A stretch of DNA of 64,000 nt from positions 1 through 64,000 of the forward strand of contig CBDCXF010000001.1 in assembly GCA_965223755.1 (NCBI GenBank), in the 5' to 3' direction. How positions within the stretch are numbered: position 1 is the stretch's first letter; every line of letters begins with the position of its first letter. A program made the position numbers and the translations under genes. The DNA comes from CBDCXF01 sp965223755 (GTDB lineage: Bacteria > Acidobacteriota > Thermoanaerobaculia > Multivoradales > JAHEKO01). Under the pieces are notes generated by a model, which ran no database searches, was not told the origin of the DNA, and worked only from the letters and a program-made list of their open reading frames with translations. This document shows, one piece after another, positions 42,141 through 50,695 of the stretch.

Positions 42141-43642
42141 GAGGTACACGCAATCGTCTTCCCGGTGGGGGGGATGGTGATGGGCCGGGATCTGGAAGGC
42201 TGGGAACTGGGGGCCTGGCATCTGGGGGCCTGGCATCTGGGGGGCTGGCATCTGAGGAGACTAGCGGGGGATCTGACCAGACTAGCGGGGGGCGGTGCAT
42301 ACCTCTACCCACCGGCCGAATATGCGGCACCGTGCGACCGCCTGTTTCCAAGACCGTTGCGCAGCGTGTCTTGAACCTCGCACTGCTGGCAGGTGAGCCA
42401 TTGGACATCCAGAACCCTCCCGGCGACGACGACAGCCTCGCCTTCGCCGGGGTCCTGGAGGCGATGGGTTGGGCGATCGACCGTTGCCAAGGCGATGACA
42501 CTGAGGACAATCGATGGGCGCTACACGCGCCTGGAGAGAGGCAATTGGATCGAACGGTCGAAGTTGACTGCGGATCCTCCGGCACCGCGCTACGGTTTCT
42601 CACCGCCAGCTTGTCGTTGACTCCTGGGCAGTGGCGCGTCGTCGGCTCCGAGCAACTGGCCAGCCGCCCCATCGACGATCTCGTCGGCGCCCTGCGGTGC
42701 CTGGGGGCTTCGGTGGTGCCCGAAGGCGCTGGCTCGGTGCCGCTTCGTCTGGCGGGCGGCAGTTGGCGCGATGAGCAGGTGCGTTTGGACGATCCCATTT
42801 CGAGCCAGTACGTCTCGGCCTTGCTGATGGCCGCCACCGGCAGCCGGCGCGGACTCGAACTGGAGGTGCGCGGCCTGCGCTCGCGCCCCTACGTCGCCGT
42901 CACCCTGGACTGGATCCGGCGCTTTGGCGGGCAAACACAAGTGGAGGAGGCGGGCGGTATCGCCACCTACCGGGTAGCGCCCGGTTTGCGGCCGCCGTCG
43001 CAAGTGACCATCGAACGGGACTGGTCTTCCGCCGCCTATCCGGCGGCCGCCGCGGCGTTGACTGGCGGAGAGGTGCTCTTGCAGGGCCTCGACTCCAACT
43101 CGGCGCAAGGGGATCGCGGCCTGCTGGCAGTGCTGGCCGAAATGGGGGCGGAAGTCTCTTGGTTGCCGGAAAGTGAGGCTCCCGACGGTGATCAAGAGGG
43201 GGGCTGGAAGGTCGCCGGTACCGGCTCCCTGCGCGGCATCGACATCGACTTGGGCAATATGCCCGACCAAGTTCCCACCATTGCCGGCGTGGCTCCCTTC
43301 GCAGAGGGAGAAACCGTCATTCGCGGGGTTCCTCACCTACGCGCCAAAGAGAGCGACCGCCTGGCGGTCCTCGTCCGCGAACTCACTCGCGTTGGCGCCA
43401 GAGCCGAGGAAACCGAAGACGGTCTCGTAATCGAAGGCATGTGGTCCGGCGGGGAGGTGGCCACGGATCCTGCTGTCATAGACCCGGAGGACGACCACCG
43501 CGTCGCCATGGCGATGGCGGTGTTGGCATTGCGGCGACCTGGGTTAGAGATGCAGAATCCGCTAGTGGTCGGGAAGTCTTATGATGATTTTTGGCCGATG
43601 TGGGGGACGACCGTGATGCCGAGCGAGGCAGTCGAACGGTAA
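42119..43642 (+). CDS. aroA: 3-phosphoshikimate 1-carboxyvinyltransferase (EPSP synthase)
   Basis: Up to 507 residues. The EPSPS fold begins at about residue 60 ('IPLPTGRICGTVRPPVSKTV') and continues with 'VDCGSSGTALRFLTASLSL', 'LDDPISSQYVSALLMA', 'GNMPDQVPTIAGVAPFAEGE', 'GVPHLRAKESDRLAVLVREL' and 'DDHRVAMAMAVLAL'. It makes EPSP from shikimate-3-phosphate and PEP. The first about 59 residues are Gly/Ser-rich, coded by five 15-bp units and absent from normal AroA. The GTG start lies in a heptanucleotide repeat; GTG 42134 is an alternative. Confidence 0.9.
   Translation: MTSDGVTRGTRNRLPGGGDGDGPGSGRLGTGGLASGGLASGGLASEETSGGSDQTSGGRCIPLPTGRICGTVRPPVSKTVAQRVLNLALLAGEPLDIQNPPGDDDSLAFAGVLEAMGWAIDRCQGDDTEDNRWALHAPGERQLDRTVEVDCGSSGTALRFLTASLSLTPGQWRVVGSEQLASRPIDDLVGALRCLGASVVPEGAGSVPLRLAGGSWRDEQVRLDDPISSQYVSALLMAATGSRRGLELEVRGLRSRPYVAVTLDWIRRFGGQTQVEEAGGIATYRVAPGLRPPSQVTIERDWSSAAYPAAAAALTGGEVLLQGLDSNSAQGDRGLLAVLAEMGAEVSWLPESEAPDGDQEGGWKVAGTGSLRGIDIDLGNMPDQVPTIAGVAPFAEGETVIRGVPHLRAKESDRLAVLVRELTRVGARAEETEDGLVIEGMWSGGEVATDPAVIDPEDDHRVAMAMAVLALRRPGLEMQNPLVVGKSYDDFWPMWGTTVMPSEAVER
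42182..42256 (+). repeat. 15-bp minisatellite, 5 units, aroA N-terminus
   Basis: Five units, two of them identical (GGCCTGGCATCTGGG), encoding GPGSG, RLGTG, GLASG, GLASG and GLASE. A second direct repeat (AGACTAGCGGGGG, twice, 21-bp period) follows directly. Confidence 0.9.
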
Positions 43643-43652
43643 ACGCGGCACG

Positions 43653-46600
43653 ATGACGCCGGTTCAAGAACTTCAACATGTGTGCCTCACACCGGCGCGC
43701 GGCGCACCGGTGGAGTCTGCGTCGATCACTGACCGAGGGCGCCTCGCTCTGACTCTTCAGGCGGCCTGCCTGTTGGCTCACCTGCGTATCCATGGTTGGC
43801 GTCTCAGCGGTTCGCTGGAGGCGGCGTCGGTCGAGGATGGCCGCCTTTGTGGGTTGGTCGCCCAACCTGGGGTGATCGAAGAGCCCACCCATCAACAACT
43901 GCGGGAGTTTTTATTGCGCCGTTTTCGATGCGAAAACGACGTCCCGGGACGCGGCCAGGCTCGCCGCAGCGCACGGCGCTTAGTTCGTGCGTGGGCGCAT
44001 CCCCTAGCGCCACTGTCTTCGGACGAGCTCTTGCGGCAGATATTCGAGGCCGCACCTTTCCTTTTCAACGACGATTTTGCGGTTGCGAGGTTGGCCTTCT
44101 TGGGCCAGTTGAACGGCCGAGTATCGGTCGTCGGGCCAGGTCGCTTTCAAAGGCAACTCCACCGACAAGCTCTCTCCGAGCAAGAGCCAGAGAACGACCT
44201 TGAACGGCTTGTTTGTGGCCCCAGCTTCCACGATATCTGGAACGGGGTGTCGTCAGAAGCGCCGATGGAACTCCTCGAGCGTGGCCGGTGGACGTCAGCG
44301 GTATCCGCGTTTCGAGTTCATGGAGCGACTGGCGCGGAGGAAAAGCGAGCTTTCGCGCGGTCCTTGATTGCAATCGGCAAGTTCGAGCAGGCCCTCACCG
44401 TTCTCGACGGCGATCACTCTGTGCTGAGCGGTGTTCTTCGCGTTCAGGCGCTCACTCGCCTCCACCGCTGGCGCGCCGCAAAACGATGGTTGGTACGGGC
44501 GGAAAAGCGAGTCGCGAAGACCTCGGATTTGCTCAAGGTAGCTGACCCGGCTCTGCGAACGTTCGCCAATCTAGGAGAACCGGCGCGAATCGAGTTTTGG
44601 CGTCAACGCCTCGCTGGCGTGCGCGCGCCGGCGGATCGCAACCGGGCAGACGCGATCCTGGCGGCGTCAGCTTTTGACACCGACGAAGCGAGTCTTGCCA
44701 AGACTTTTCTGGAGCGGAGTCGAGATCTGGCGGATGATCCCGTGCATGGTTGGTGGTGGCACTACGCGGATGGACTGCGCGCCTTAAGCGAACACGATGC
44801 TCGAGCCGCTGAAACAGCCTTCCGAACGGCGCTCGGAGATTTCCGTCGTCAGATTACTCCTTTGCGAGCTTGTTTGTTGTGGACCAATCTGTTGTCAGCG
44901 TTTGAAGCTCAGGATGACCTTGAACGTAGCGAGTGGGCGGCCAGGACCGCCTACAGGTTGGGCATCGGGTTTGAGGGGCCGCTGCCGATGTCGGTGCTGC
45001 TCTACAACCTAGTTGAGACGCTACTCAAGCGCGGCGACGCCACCGGCGCACGAGAACTGCTGGATTTCACGCATGCAAAAGACCGCGAGGCGGGCAATGT
45101 GCGTGCCCTCGCCCACAACGCCGAGTTGGCGGCTCGTTACCACATGACGCAAGGGCGGCCGGACCGAGCTGCGCGCGTGGTCGACGAGCGCTTGCTCGAA
45201 AACGAAGATGGTTGGCGGCGTAATGTTCTGCTGGCTTGGTCGGCGCGTGCCCACGGGCTTAAGGGAAGAACCGAGAGGGCGCGGCGAAAGCTGGCTTCGG
45301 GTGGACTCTCGGGCCTCAGCGTCTTGGACCCAGAAGAACTTCCGGCGGTTTGGGTGTTTGCGGGCGACCGCGCGGCAGCCATCCAGGCCGCCTCCGACAC
45401 CGGTAGTGCGCTGTGGCAGGCCGCGCTCGGCGAGGGCATTGCCAGTGACACCCATTGGCGGGAACTCGATCGCCTGGACCTATTTCGATCAGCTCGCCTG
45501 GTGCGAGATCTAGAACGGGCTGTTCCCGGATTTGTTCCGCGTGCTCACCGCGTTCAAGCCATTCGCCGCCTGCGTCAACTCGGCCTGGCGAGAATGGCGG
45601 CGGACCTAGAAGAATCCAGCGGAGGCGCTTGGGAGGCGGTCTCCGAGTTTCTCGACCCTGAGACTGGCGGAGATGTTGCCCGGCTTTTCGCCGAGGCCGG
45701 CTACGAAGACGCCAGATTGGAATGGGATGGTCCGGATGCGTCGGTGGTGGTCAACGGAGCGGGTGGAGAGGAGCGGGAAGAGTTCGCTCTGCCCAACGGA
45801 CGGCTAATTCTCGACGCGATAAAGATCGATGGGCCGCTGCGCGTGCTCCTGCGGCTTGTTGGCGAGCGATTTCGCCGCAAGATGGTCGCGCAGCGGCGTC
45901 CTGCTCCCAATCGCCGCGGGGGCATCGTCGGAGAGAGCGAGACGCTGCAAGCGGCCCTCGATTTAGTGGCGCGATTCGCGCGGCAAGAAATTCCCATCTT
46001 GATCTTGGGAGAAACTGGAACCGGCAAAGAACTGGTGGCCAACTGGGCCCATCAGATCAGTGCACGAGGCACTGGACCGTTCATGCCGGTGAACTGTGCT
46101 GCTTTGCCGGAGTCGCTCCTGCTTTCCGAACTCTTCGGTCACGTTCAAGGAGCTTTCACCGGAGCGACACGAGACCGCGTGGGGCATTTCGAGGCTGCGA
46201 GCGGCGGCACGGTGTTTCTCGACGAAATCGGCGACCTTCCCCTCGACGCCCAAGGTCGATTCCTGCGGTTGCTGCAGGAGTCCGAAATCATGCGTCTCGG
46301 GGAGAGCCGAGTGCGCAAAGTCGACACCCGTGTCATTGCCGCCACCCACCGCGACCTCAACGCCATGATCGACGATGGGGTTTTCCGTCAGGACCTGTTC
46401 TATCGGCTCAATATCGGTCGCGTTGCTCTGCCCCCACTGCGGGATCGTGGCAACGATTTGACCTTGCTTGTGAACCACTTTCTGGCACGGTGGAGCACAG
46501 CGGAACAGACGTTCAGCCTCAACGACGACGCCAGACGGTTGCTGCGCCGTTACCATTGGCCCGGCAATGTCCGCGAACTGGAGAACGTATTGCGCCGTGG

Positions 46601-46829
46601 GGCAGCACTGACGGAAAACGGCATCATTGCGGCCGAGCATCTGGAGTTCACGCAACCCCTCGCCGAAGAGCGCACCGACTTTCAATCGGCGGTGGACAGC
46701 TATCGAAGAAGGCTGCTGGTCGATGCTCTTGAGCGCTCCGGTGGAAACCAAGCGGAAGCGGCTCGTTACCTCGGGTTGACGCGGCAAGCGCTGTCCTACT
46801 GGATCAAGAAACTCGGATTGCGCGTCTGA
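43653..46829 (+). CDS. Sigma-54-dependent activator with very large TPR-like N-terminal region
   Basis: 1058 residues. The C-terminal third is a standard AAA+ activator: Walker A 'ILGETGTGKELVANWAHQ' (about 787), the sigma-54 loop GAFTGA (about 833), 'GTVFLDEIGDLPLDAQGRFL', arginine finger region 'FRQDLFYRLNI' and a Fis-type HTH at the end ('NQAEAARYLGLTRQALSYWI'). The first about 640 residues are helical and TPR-like ('LLERGRWTSAVSAF', 'LIAIGKFEQALTVLDGD', 'LLKRGDATGARELLDF'), with no receiver or PAS domain seen. It starts 10 bases after aroA, and its stop overlaps the permease start (TGATG), so it may control that permease. Confidence 0.93.
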   Translation: MTPVQELQHVCLTPARGAPVESASITDRGRLALTLQAACLLAHLRIHGWRLSGSLEAASVEDGRLCGLVAQPGVIEEPTHQQLREFLLRRFRCENDVPGRGQARRSARRLVRAWAHPLAPLSSDELLRQIFEAAPFLFNDDFAVARLAFLGQLNGRVSVVGPGRFQRQLHRQALSEQEPENDLERLVCGPSFHDIWNGVSSEAPMELLERGRWTSAVSAFRVHGATGAEEKRAFARSLIAIGKFEQALTVLDGDHSVLSGVLRVQALTRLHRWRAAKRWLVRAEKRVAKTSDLLKVADPALRTFANLGEPARIEFWRQRLAGVRAPADRNRADAILAASAFDTDEASLAKTFLERSRDLADDPVHGWWWHYADGLRALSEHDARAAETAFRTALGDFRRQITPLRACLLWTNLLSAFEAQDDLERSEWAARTAYRLGIGFEGPLPMSVLLYNLVETLLKRGDATGARELLDFTHAKDREAGNVRALAHNAELAARYHMTQGRPDRAARVVDERLLENEDGWRRNVLLAWSARAHGLKGRTERARRKLASGGLSGLSVLDPEELPAVWVFAGDRAAAIQAASDTGSALWQAALGEGIASDTHWRELDRLDLFRSARLVRDLERAVPGFVPRAHRVQAIRRLRQLGLARMAADLEESSGGAWEAVSEFLDPETGGDVARLFAEAGYEDARLEWDGPDASVVVNGAGGEEREEFALPNGRLILDAIKIDGPLRVLLRLVGERFRRKMVAQRRPAPNRRGGIVGESETLQAALDLVARFARQEIPILILGETGTGKELVANWAHQISARGTGPFMPVNCAALPESLLLSELFGHVQGAFTGATRDRVGHFEAASGGTVFLDEIGDLPLDAQGRFLRLLQESEIMRLGESRVRKVDTRVIAATHRDLNAMIDDGVFRQDLFYRLNIGRVALPPLRDRGNDLTLLVNHFLARWSTAEQTFSLNDDARRLLRRYHWPGNVRELENVLRRGAALTENGIIAAEHLEFTQPLAEERTDFQSAVDSYRRRLLVDALERSGGNQAEAARYLGLTRQALSYWIKKLGLRV

Positions 46830-47758
46830 TGGGTCGTTACGCCCTCCGCCGCCTGGCCCAATCCGTTCCGTTGGCGCTGCTGGTCGCCACGGCGGTCTTT
46901 TCCCTCATCCACCTCATCCCCGGCGACCCGGTGGCGATCATGTTGGGGGAGGGTGCGCGGCCTGGCGACATCGAGGCGATGCGCTCCAGCCTCGGCTTGG
47001 ATCAGCCTCTTTGGGCTCAGTACCGCTCTTTTCTGGGCGGGTTGCTGCGGGGCGACCTGGGTGATTCGATCCACTACCAGAGGCCGGTGACCGACCTCAT
47101 CTGGGAGCACTATCCGGCCACCCTCGAGCTGGCGGCCGGGGCTCTGCTGGTCGCTGTTTTGATCGCCATTCCCCTCGGTGTTCTGGCGGCGCTCTACCGC
47201 GGCCGCTGGGTGGACCACGGAGCGCGGATTCTCTCCCTCCTTGGTGTCTCGATTCCCAACTTCTGGCTCGGTCCGATCTTGATCTTGCTGCTATCGATTC
47301 AATTGGGGCTGTTTCCGGTCTCGGGGCGGGGCAGCTTGCAGCATCTGGTGCTGCCGGCCATCACTCTGGGCACCGCTCTGGCTGGGCTTCTGGCGCGCAT
47401 CGTACGCACCGCAGTGGCCGACGAACTCAGCAAGCCCTACATCACCACCGCTCGCGCCAAGGGAATCGCCCACCGCATCGCAGTGTGGCGGCACGCCTTC
47501 TCGAACGCCCTGATCCCGGTGGTGACCGTCATCGGCCTGCAGACCGGCGCATTGCTCACCGGCGCCATCATCACCGAAACGATCTTTTCCTGGCCGGGTC
47601 TGGGGCGGCTCTTGATCCAGGGCATTCGCTTGCGCGACTACCCACTAGTGCAGGGGGGCGTGTTGTTGATGGCGCTGACGTATCTGTTGGTCAACCTGAT
47701 CACGGATCTGGTGTATGCGCTCCTGGACCCGAGGATTCGTTTGGGGGACGAAGCGTGA
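46829..47758 (+). CDS. Peptide/nickel-type ABC transporter permease, DppB family
   Basis: 309 residues with six spans. It starts 'RYALRRLAQSVPLALLVATA', then 'LIHLIPGDPVAIMLGE', 'LGLDQPLWAQYRSFLGGLL', the EAA loop 'YITTARAKGIAHRIAVWRHA' and the end 'LVNLITDLVYALLDPRIRLG', all typical of DppB/OppB. It couples to the sigma-54 activator stop by one base. No substrate-binding protein or ATPase is seen in the window, so the substrate is unknown. Confidence 0.93.
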   Translation: MGRYALRRLAQSVPLALLVATAVFSLIHLIPGDPVAIMLGEGARPGDIEAMRSSLGLDQPLWAQYRSFLGGLLRGDLGDSIHYQRPVTDLIWEHYPATLELAAGALLVAVLIAIPLGVLAALYRGRWVDHGARILSLLGVSIPNFWLGPILILLLSIQLGLFPVSGRGSLQHLVLPAITLGTALAGLLARIVRTAVADELSKPYITTARAKGIAHRIAVWRHAFSNALIPVVTVIGLQTGALLTGAIITETIFSWPGLGRLLIQGIRLRDYPLVQGGVLLMALTYLLVNLITDLVYALLDPRIRLGDEA

Positions 47759-47796
47759 ACGTGAGCCACGGAATGCGTTGCCGGGCGGACGACGGT

Positions 47797-47866
47797 GTAG
47801 GGGCGGGGCTTGCCCCCGCCCGCGCGGTGCGGTCATACACGGGAGGGCGCGAGGTCCTCCCCTACA
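47797..47866 (+). repeat. REP-like composite palindrome between the permease genes
   Basis: GTAGGGGCGGGG-CTTG-CCCCCGCCC forms one G/C-only hairpin. A second (GGGAGGGC...GTCCTCCC) follows, and the outer GTAGGGG pairs with CCCCTAC at the far end. Related sequences occur at 59494-59553 and 59607-59640. Confidence 0.75.
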
Positions 47867-47905
47867 AGAACCTTCTTAGCGCGCTGGGCGCCAGTAGAGG
47901 ATCGA

Positions 47906-48760
47906 GTGGGTAAAAAGCTCTCGATTCCGATGCTGGCGGCTGCTGCTGTGGTGGGACTGGTCCTGCTGACCGCGCTGCTGGCGCCCTCGATCGCGCCCTA
48001 CCCGCCGCACCAGCAGGACCTGTCGGCACGCCTCAACGCGCCAGGGGACGGCCACCTGTTCGGCCACGATGAACTCGGACGTGACGTCCTTTCGCGCATG
48101 ATCCATGGTGCCCGCGTCTCGGTGGTGGTGGGGATTTCAGTAGTGGTGCTGGCGGGGCTGCTGGGCAGCCTCATCGGCGGCGTCGCCGGTTACGTCGGCG
48201 GGCGTACCGATGCCGTCTTGATGCGCCTGAGTGACGTGTTCTTGGCCTTCCCCGGCATCCTTCTGGCCATCGCCTTGGTGGCGGTGCTGGGGCCGGCACT
48301 GCGGAATCTCATCTTCGCCTTGGTGGTCATCGGCTGGGTCGGCTACGCGCGCCTGGTGCGCGGTCAGGTGCTCAAGTACCGCAACGAAGAGTTCGTGCTG
48401 GCGGCCAAGTCGGCCGGGACCTCGCACGCCTGGGTTCTTATCCGGCACATCTTCCCCAACGTCCTGCCTCTGCTGGTAGTGCAGGCAAGTCTGGGCCTGG
48501 CGTCAGCGATTTTGTCAGAGGCCAGTTTGTCCTTTTTGGGGCTGGGGATTCAGCCGCCCACCGCGAGCTGGGGTGCTATGATCAATGCGGGGCGCGGCCA
48601 CTTGCTGGACGCGCCCCATTTAACAGTTTTCCCCGGATTGGCGATCCTCGTCACCGTCATGGGGCTCAACTTTTTGGGCGACGGATTGGTGGAATGGCTG
48701 GAGCCGCGTTCCGCCTCTTCCGGCGACAAGACAGTCTCCGGCGACAAAGCCGCCCGCTGA
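47906..48760 (+). CDS. Peptide/nickel-type ABC transporter permease, DppC family
   Basis: 284 residues from a GTG at 47906, preceded by AGAGGA. The longer frame would read through the REP-like element and is unlikely. Motifs are 'LFGHDELGRDVLSRMIHGAR', 'LSDVFLAFPGILLAIALVAV', 'FVLAAKSAGTSHAWVLIRHI' (EAA loop) and 'LGLGIQPPTASWGAMINAGR', standard for DppC/OppC. It should pair with the DppB-type gene 147 bases upstream. The C-terminal tail has two 18-bp repeats (SGDKTV, SGDKAA). Confidence 0.93.
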   Translation: MGKKLSIPMLAAAAVVGLVLLTALLAPSIAPYPPHQQDLSARLNAPGDGHLFGHDELGRDVLSRMIHGARVSVVVGISVVVLAGLLGSLIGGVAGYVGGRTDAVLMRLSDVFLAFPGILLAIALVAVLGPALRNLIFALVVIGWVGYARLVRGQVLKYRNEEFVLAAKSAGTSHAWVLIRHIFPNVLPLLVVQASLGLASAILSEASLSFLGLGIQPPTASWGAMINAGRGHLLDAPHLTVFPGLAILVTVMGLNFLGDGLVEWLEPRSASSGDKTVSGDKAAR

Positions 48761-48815
48761 CAAGACCACCGAGTTGGATACTTCAAGCTCGGTTGCGACA
48801 TACGGAGAAACCAGA

Positions 48816-49286
48816 ATGACTCTAGAAGTTGGCCAACTGGCACCCGACTTTTCCCTCAACTCGACCGAAGACGATCCCATCAACCTTGCCGACTACCGGG
48901 GTGAGAGCAACGTTCTGCTGCTCTTCTTTCCCTTCGCCTTTAGCGGCGTTTGCACCGACGAGTTCTGCTCGCTGCGCGACAACCATGACCAGTACACCGG
49001 CCTCGACGCCCAGATCCTCGGCATCTCCGGCGACAGCCTCCACGCCCTCAATGCCTGGAAAGCCCAAGAAAACTTTCCGTTCCCATTGCTTTCCGATTTC
49101 AACCACGAAGTCACCCCCGCCTACGGAGCGCACTACGACGAATTGGCATGGATGAAAGACGTGCCCAAACGCGCCGCCTTTGTTATCGACAAAAAAGGGG
49201 TCGTTCGCTACGCCGAAGTGCTGGCAACCCCCGGGAAACTGCCGGATTTTGAGGCGGTGCGGGCGATCCTCGCAGATCTTTCGTAG
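48816..49286 (+). CDS. Peroxiredoxin, AhpE-like
   Basis: 156 residues from the ATG at 48816, preceded by GGAG. 'GQLAPDFSLNSTEDDPINLA', the peroxidatic site 'FPFAFSGVCTDEFCSLRDNH' and 'PKRAAFVIDKKGVVRYAEVL' are conserved Prx blocks. The peroxidatic Cys is the one in GVCTDEFC; the second Cys four residues on may or may not resolve. It reduces peroxides in the cytoplasm. An in-frame TTG at 48774 is less likely as start. Confidence 0.92.
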   Translation: MTLEVGQLAPDFSLNSTEDDPINLADYRGESNVLLLFFPFAFSGVCTDEFCSLRDNHDQYTGLDAQILGISGDSLHALNAWKAQENFPFPLLSDFNHEVTPAYGAHYDELAWMKDVPKRAAFVIDKKGVVRYAEVLATPGKLPDFEAVRAILADLS

Positions 49287-49382
49287 ATCGCCCGCCCAGT
49301 TCTCGGGACCTACGAAGGTCCACCCTCTGCGCCGTGCCGAGGTGATCCAAATGAGCGTGTTCGTCTGTGCGATTCATGGCTA

Positions 49383-49520
49383 CTAAATCCATCCCCTCTT
49401 CTCAAACTGGTCGACAACGAGAAGAAACAGCGTCCCTACCAATGAAACCACCAAGATTCCGGCAATAGTTACATACCAGAACAGCAATCTTGCATGCTGA
49501 GCTTCTGAGAGGCAGTCCAT
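49383..49520 (-). CDS. Possible 45-aa single-span membrane protein
   Basis: 45 residues on the minus strand with one clear hydrophobic segment ('VTIAGILVVSLVGTLFLLVV'), a charged end (DQFEKRGWI) and an N-terminal Cys. There is no strong Shine-Dalgarno. It lies downstream of the RHS locus on the same strand, where small immunity-like or effector-remnant genes gather. The 96 bases before it to the peroxiredoxin stop (49287-49382) hold nothing I can assign. Confidence 0.4.
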   Translation of the reverse strand: MDCLSEAQHARLLFWYVTIAGILVVSLVGTLFLLVVDQFEKRGWI

Positions 49521-49622
49521 CCTGAGGATCAAGCCGAGAGGGGAAAAAGTGCTAGTGCCAGGGCATTAACGCGAGCCCAGCGCTTGATCCGATGTACATT
49601 GAGAGTCGGAGATCGGTCGACT

Positions 49623-49945
49623 TTACTTTCTTTCGTCTTCATCGTTAGGCGCCTTTTTGATGATCGGTTTGTTTTCCAATTCTCCCTTCACGATTGCACC
49701 ACCGACACCGGTGACTTTCGCTCCTGTTACATTGGCGAGCACTCCTGCCGTAGTTCTAATCTGCTGCGCCTTGTCAGCCAGCCCTTGAGCGCCTCTTGAA
49801 GCGCCAAGACTGCCGCGACCTCCACCTTTGCGGATGCTCTCATTGCAGTGATCTGACGCTCGACGCCAGGAATTGGTCTTTTCACGGCTGATTCCACTGC
49901 CGACCCGGCCGCCCCAGCAACGACGCCGATAGAGATAGCCCCAAG
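49623..49945 (-). pseudogene. Frameshifted remnant downstream of the RHS locus
   Basis: Two overlapping minus-strand frames each look protein-like over half of this stretch. The upstream half reads 'AGKKLGAISIGVVAGAAGSA' in one frame; the downstream half reads 'RTTAGVLANVTGAKVTGVGG', then 'GELENKPIIKKAPNDEDERK' and stop, in another. A single shift near 49800 would join them. No start codon with SD is seen. It resembles a decayed effector tip or small membrane protein, and no function can be stated. Confidence 0.35.
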
Positions 49946-49949
49946 TTTC

Positions 49950-50291
49950 TTACCGGCCAGTAGACAGTCGCTTGTAGATGACCATGAAGCACCAAAAGAC
50001 CGCTAGCCAAAGTAGAACGTTGAGAATTCCAACGGCGGTCCAATGAAGCACAGTCGATGCATCGTGCATGCCGCCATGAGTGCGTGTGATCGGAGGCGAG
50101 CAACCTAGGGCTCGACATACCCAAAGGGCAGGTGACGACCAGAACATCGTCTTGTAGATAGACCAGACGTTGGGCAGCCACGACTCGGCGTACTTTGCTC
50201 CCAAGGGCATCCCGACGAGCGCCTGGAAACAGGAGGAGCTACCTAAGAGGGCAGCTATTGGAGCGATCCTAAGAAGGTGTTTCTTTTTAAT
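49950..50291 (-). CDS. Small lipoprotein, paralogue of the RHS-coupled one; candidate ATT start
   Basis: 113 residues if translation begins at ATT 50291 (GAGGG upstream); the first usual start codon is ATG 50210, which would remove the signal. The ATT start gives 'KKKHLLRIAPIAALLGSSSC', a lipobox signal that aligns with the neighbouring paralogue. Shared core: 'LPNVWSIYKTMFWSSPALWV' here against 'VPNVWTLNATMYWLSPALWL' there. One or two more spans follow. It is probably an immunity or accessory lipoprotein for the RHS protein. Confidence 0.65.
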   Translation of the reverse strand: MKKKHLLRIAPIAALLGSSSCFQALVGMPLGAKYAESWLPNVWSIYKTMFWSSPALWVCRALGCSPPITRTHGGMHDASTVLHWTAVGILNVLLWLAVFWCFMVIYKRLSTGR

Positions 50292-50347
50292 GGCAGAACG
50301 CCCTCATGATATTCGGTGCCGTTTGTGTCGGCGGATACGCGAGGGTC

Positions 50348-50695
50348 TCATGGTCGACGAGCGTAGTTTCGGAGCCATCGGATACCTTTTCGAGCCACCA
50401 CTAGAATAGCCCACCAGATCAGCGTGTTAGCGCAGCCTATGATTATCCATGGAATCAGGTATTGGGGCCAAAGCATGCTGCCATGTGCCGTGCCGTACAC
50501 GATTCGAAACCCGAGTGCGTCAGCGAGCCAGAGAGCCGGAGACAACCAGTACATTGTTGCATTCAGAGTCCACACATTTGGAACCAGGGTGCTGTCAACC
50601 GTTCCCAGCCAAGGCTTTGTAAACACTGCCATTGTGCATGAGTATGTTCCTAGCAATAGAACAGCGAGAACTAGCCATGCGATTCGTTTATTCAT
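50348..50695 (-). CDS. Small lipoprotein translationally coupled to the RHS gene (candidate immunity protein)
   Basis: 115 residues from the ATG at 50695, which shares a base with the RHS stop (TAATG). 'RIAWLVLAVLLLGTYSC' is a signal with lipobox. Two further hydrophobic regions are seen ('ATMYWLSPALWLADALGF' and 'IPWIIIGCANTLIWWAILVV'). A tandem paralogue lies 56 bases downstream. Position directly after an RHS toxin-like gene is the usual place for immunity genes, but the family is unknown to me. An envelope location would fit an effector acting outside the cytoplasm. Confidence 0.75.
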   Translation of the reverse strand: MNKRIAWLVLAVLLLGTYSCTMAVFTKPWLGTVDSTLVPNVWTLNATMYWLSPALWLADALGFRIVYGTAHGSMLWPQYLIPWIIIGCANTLIWWAILVVARKGIRWLRNYARRP

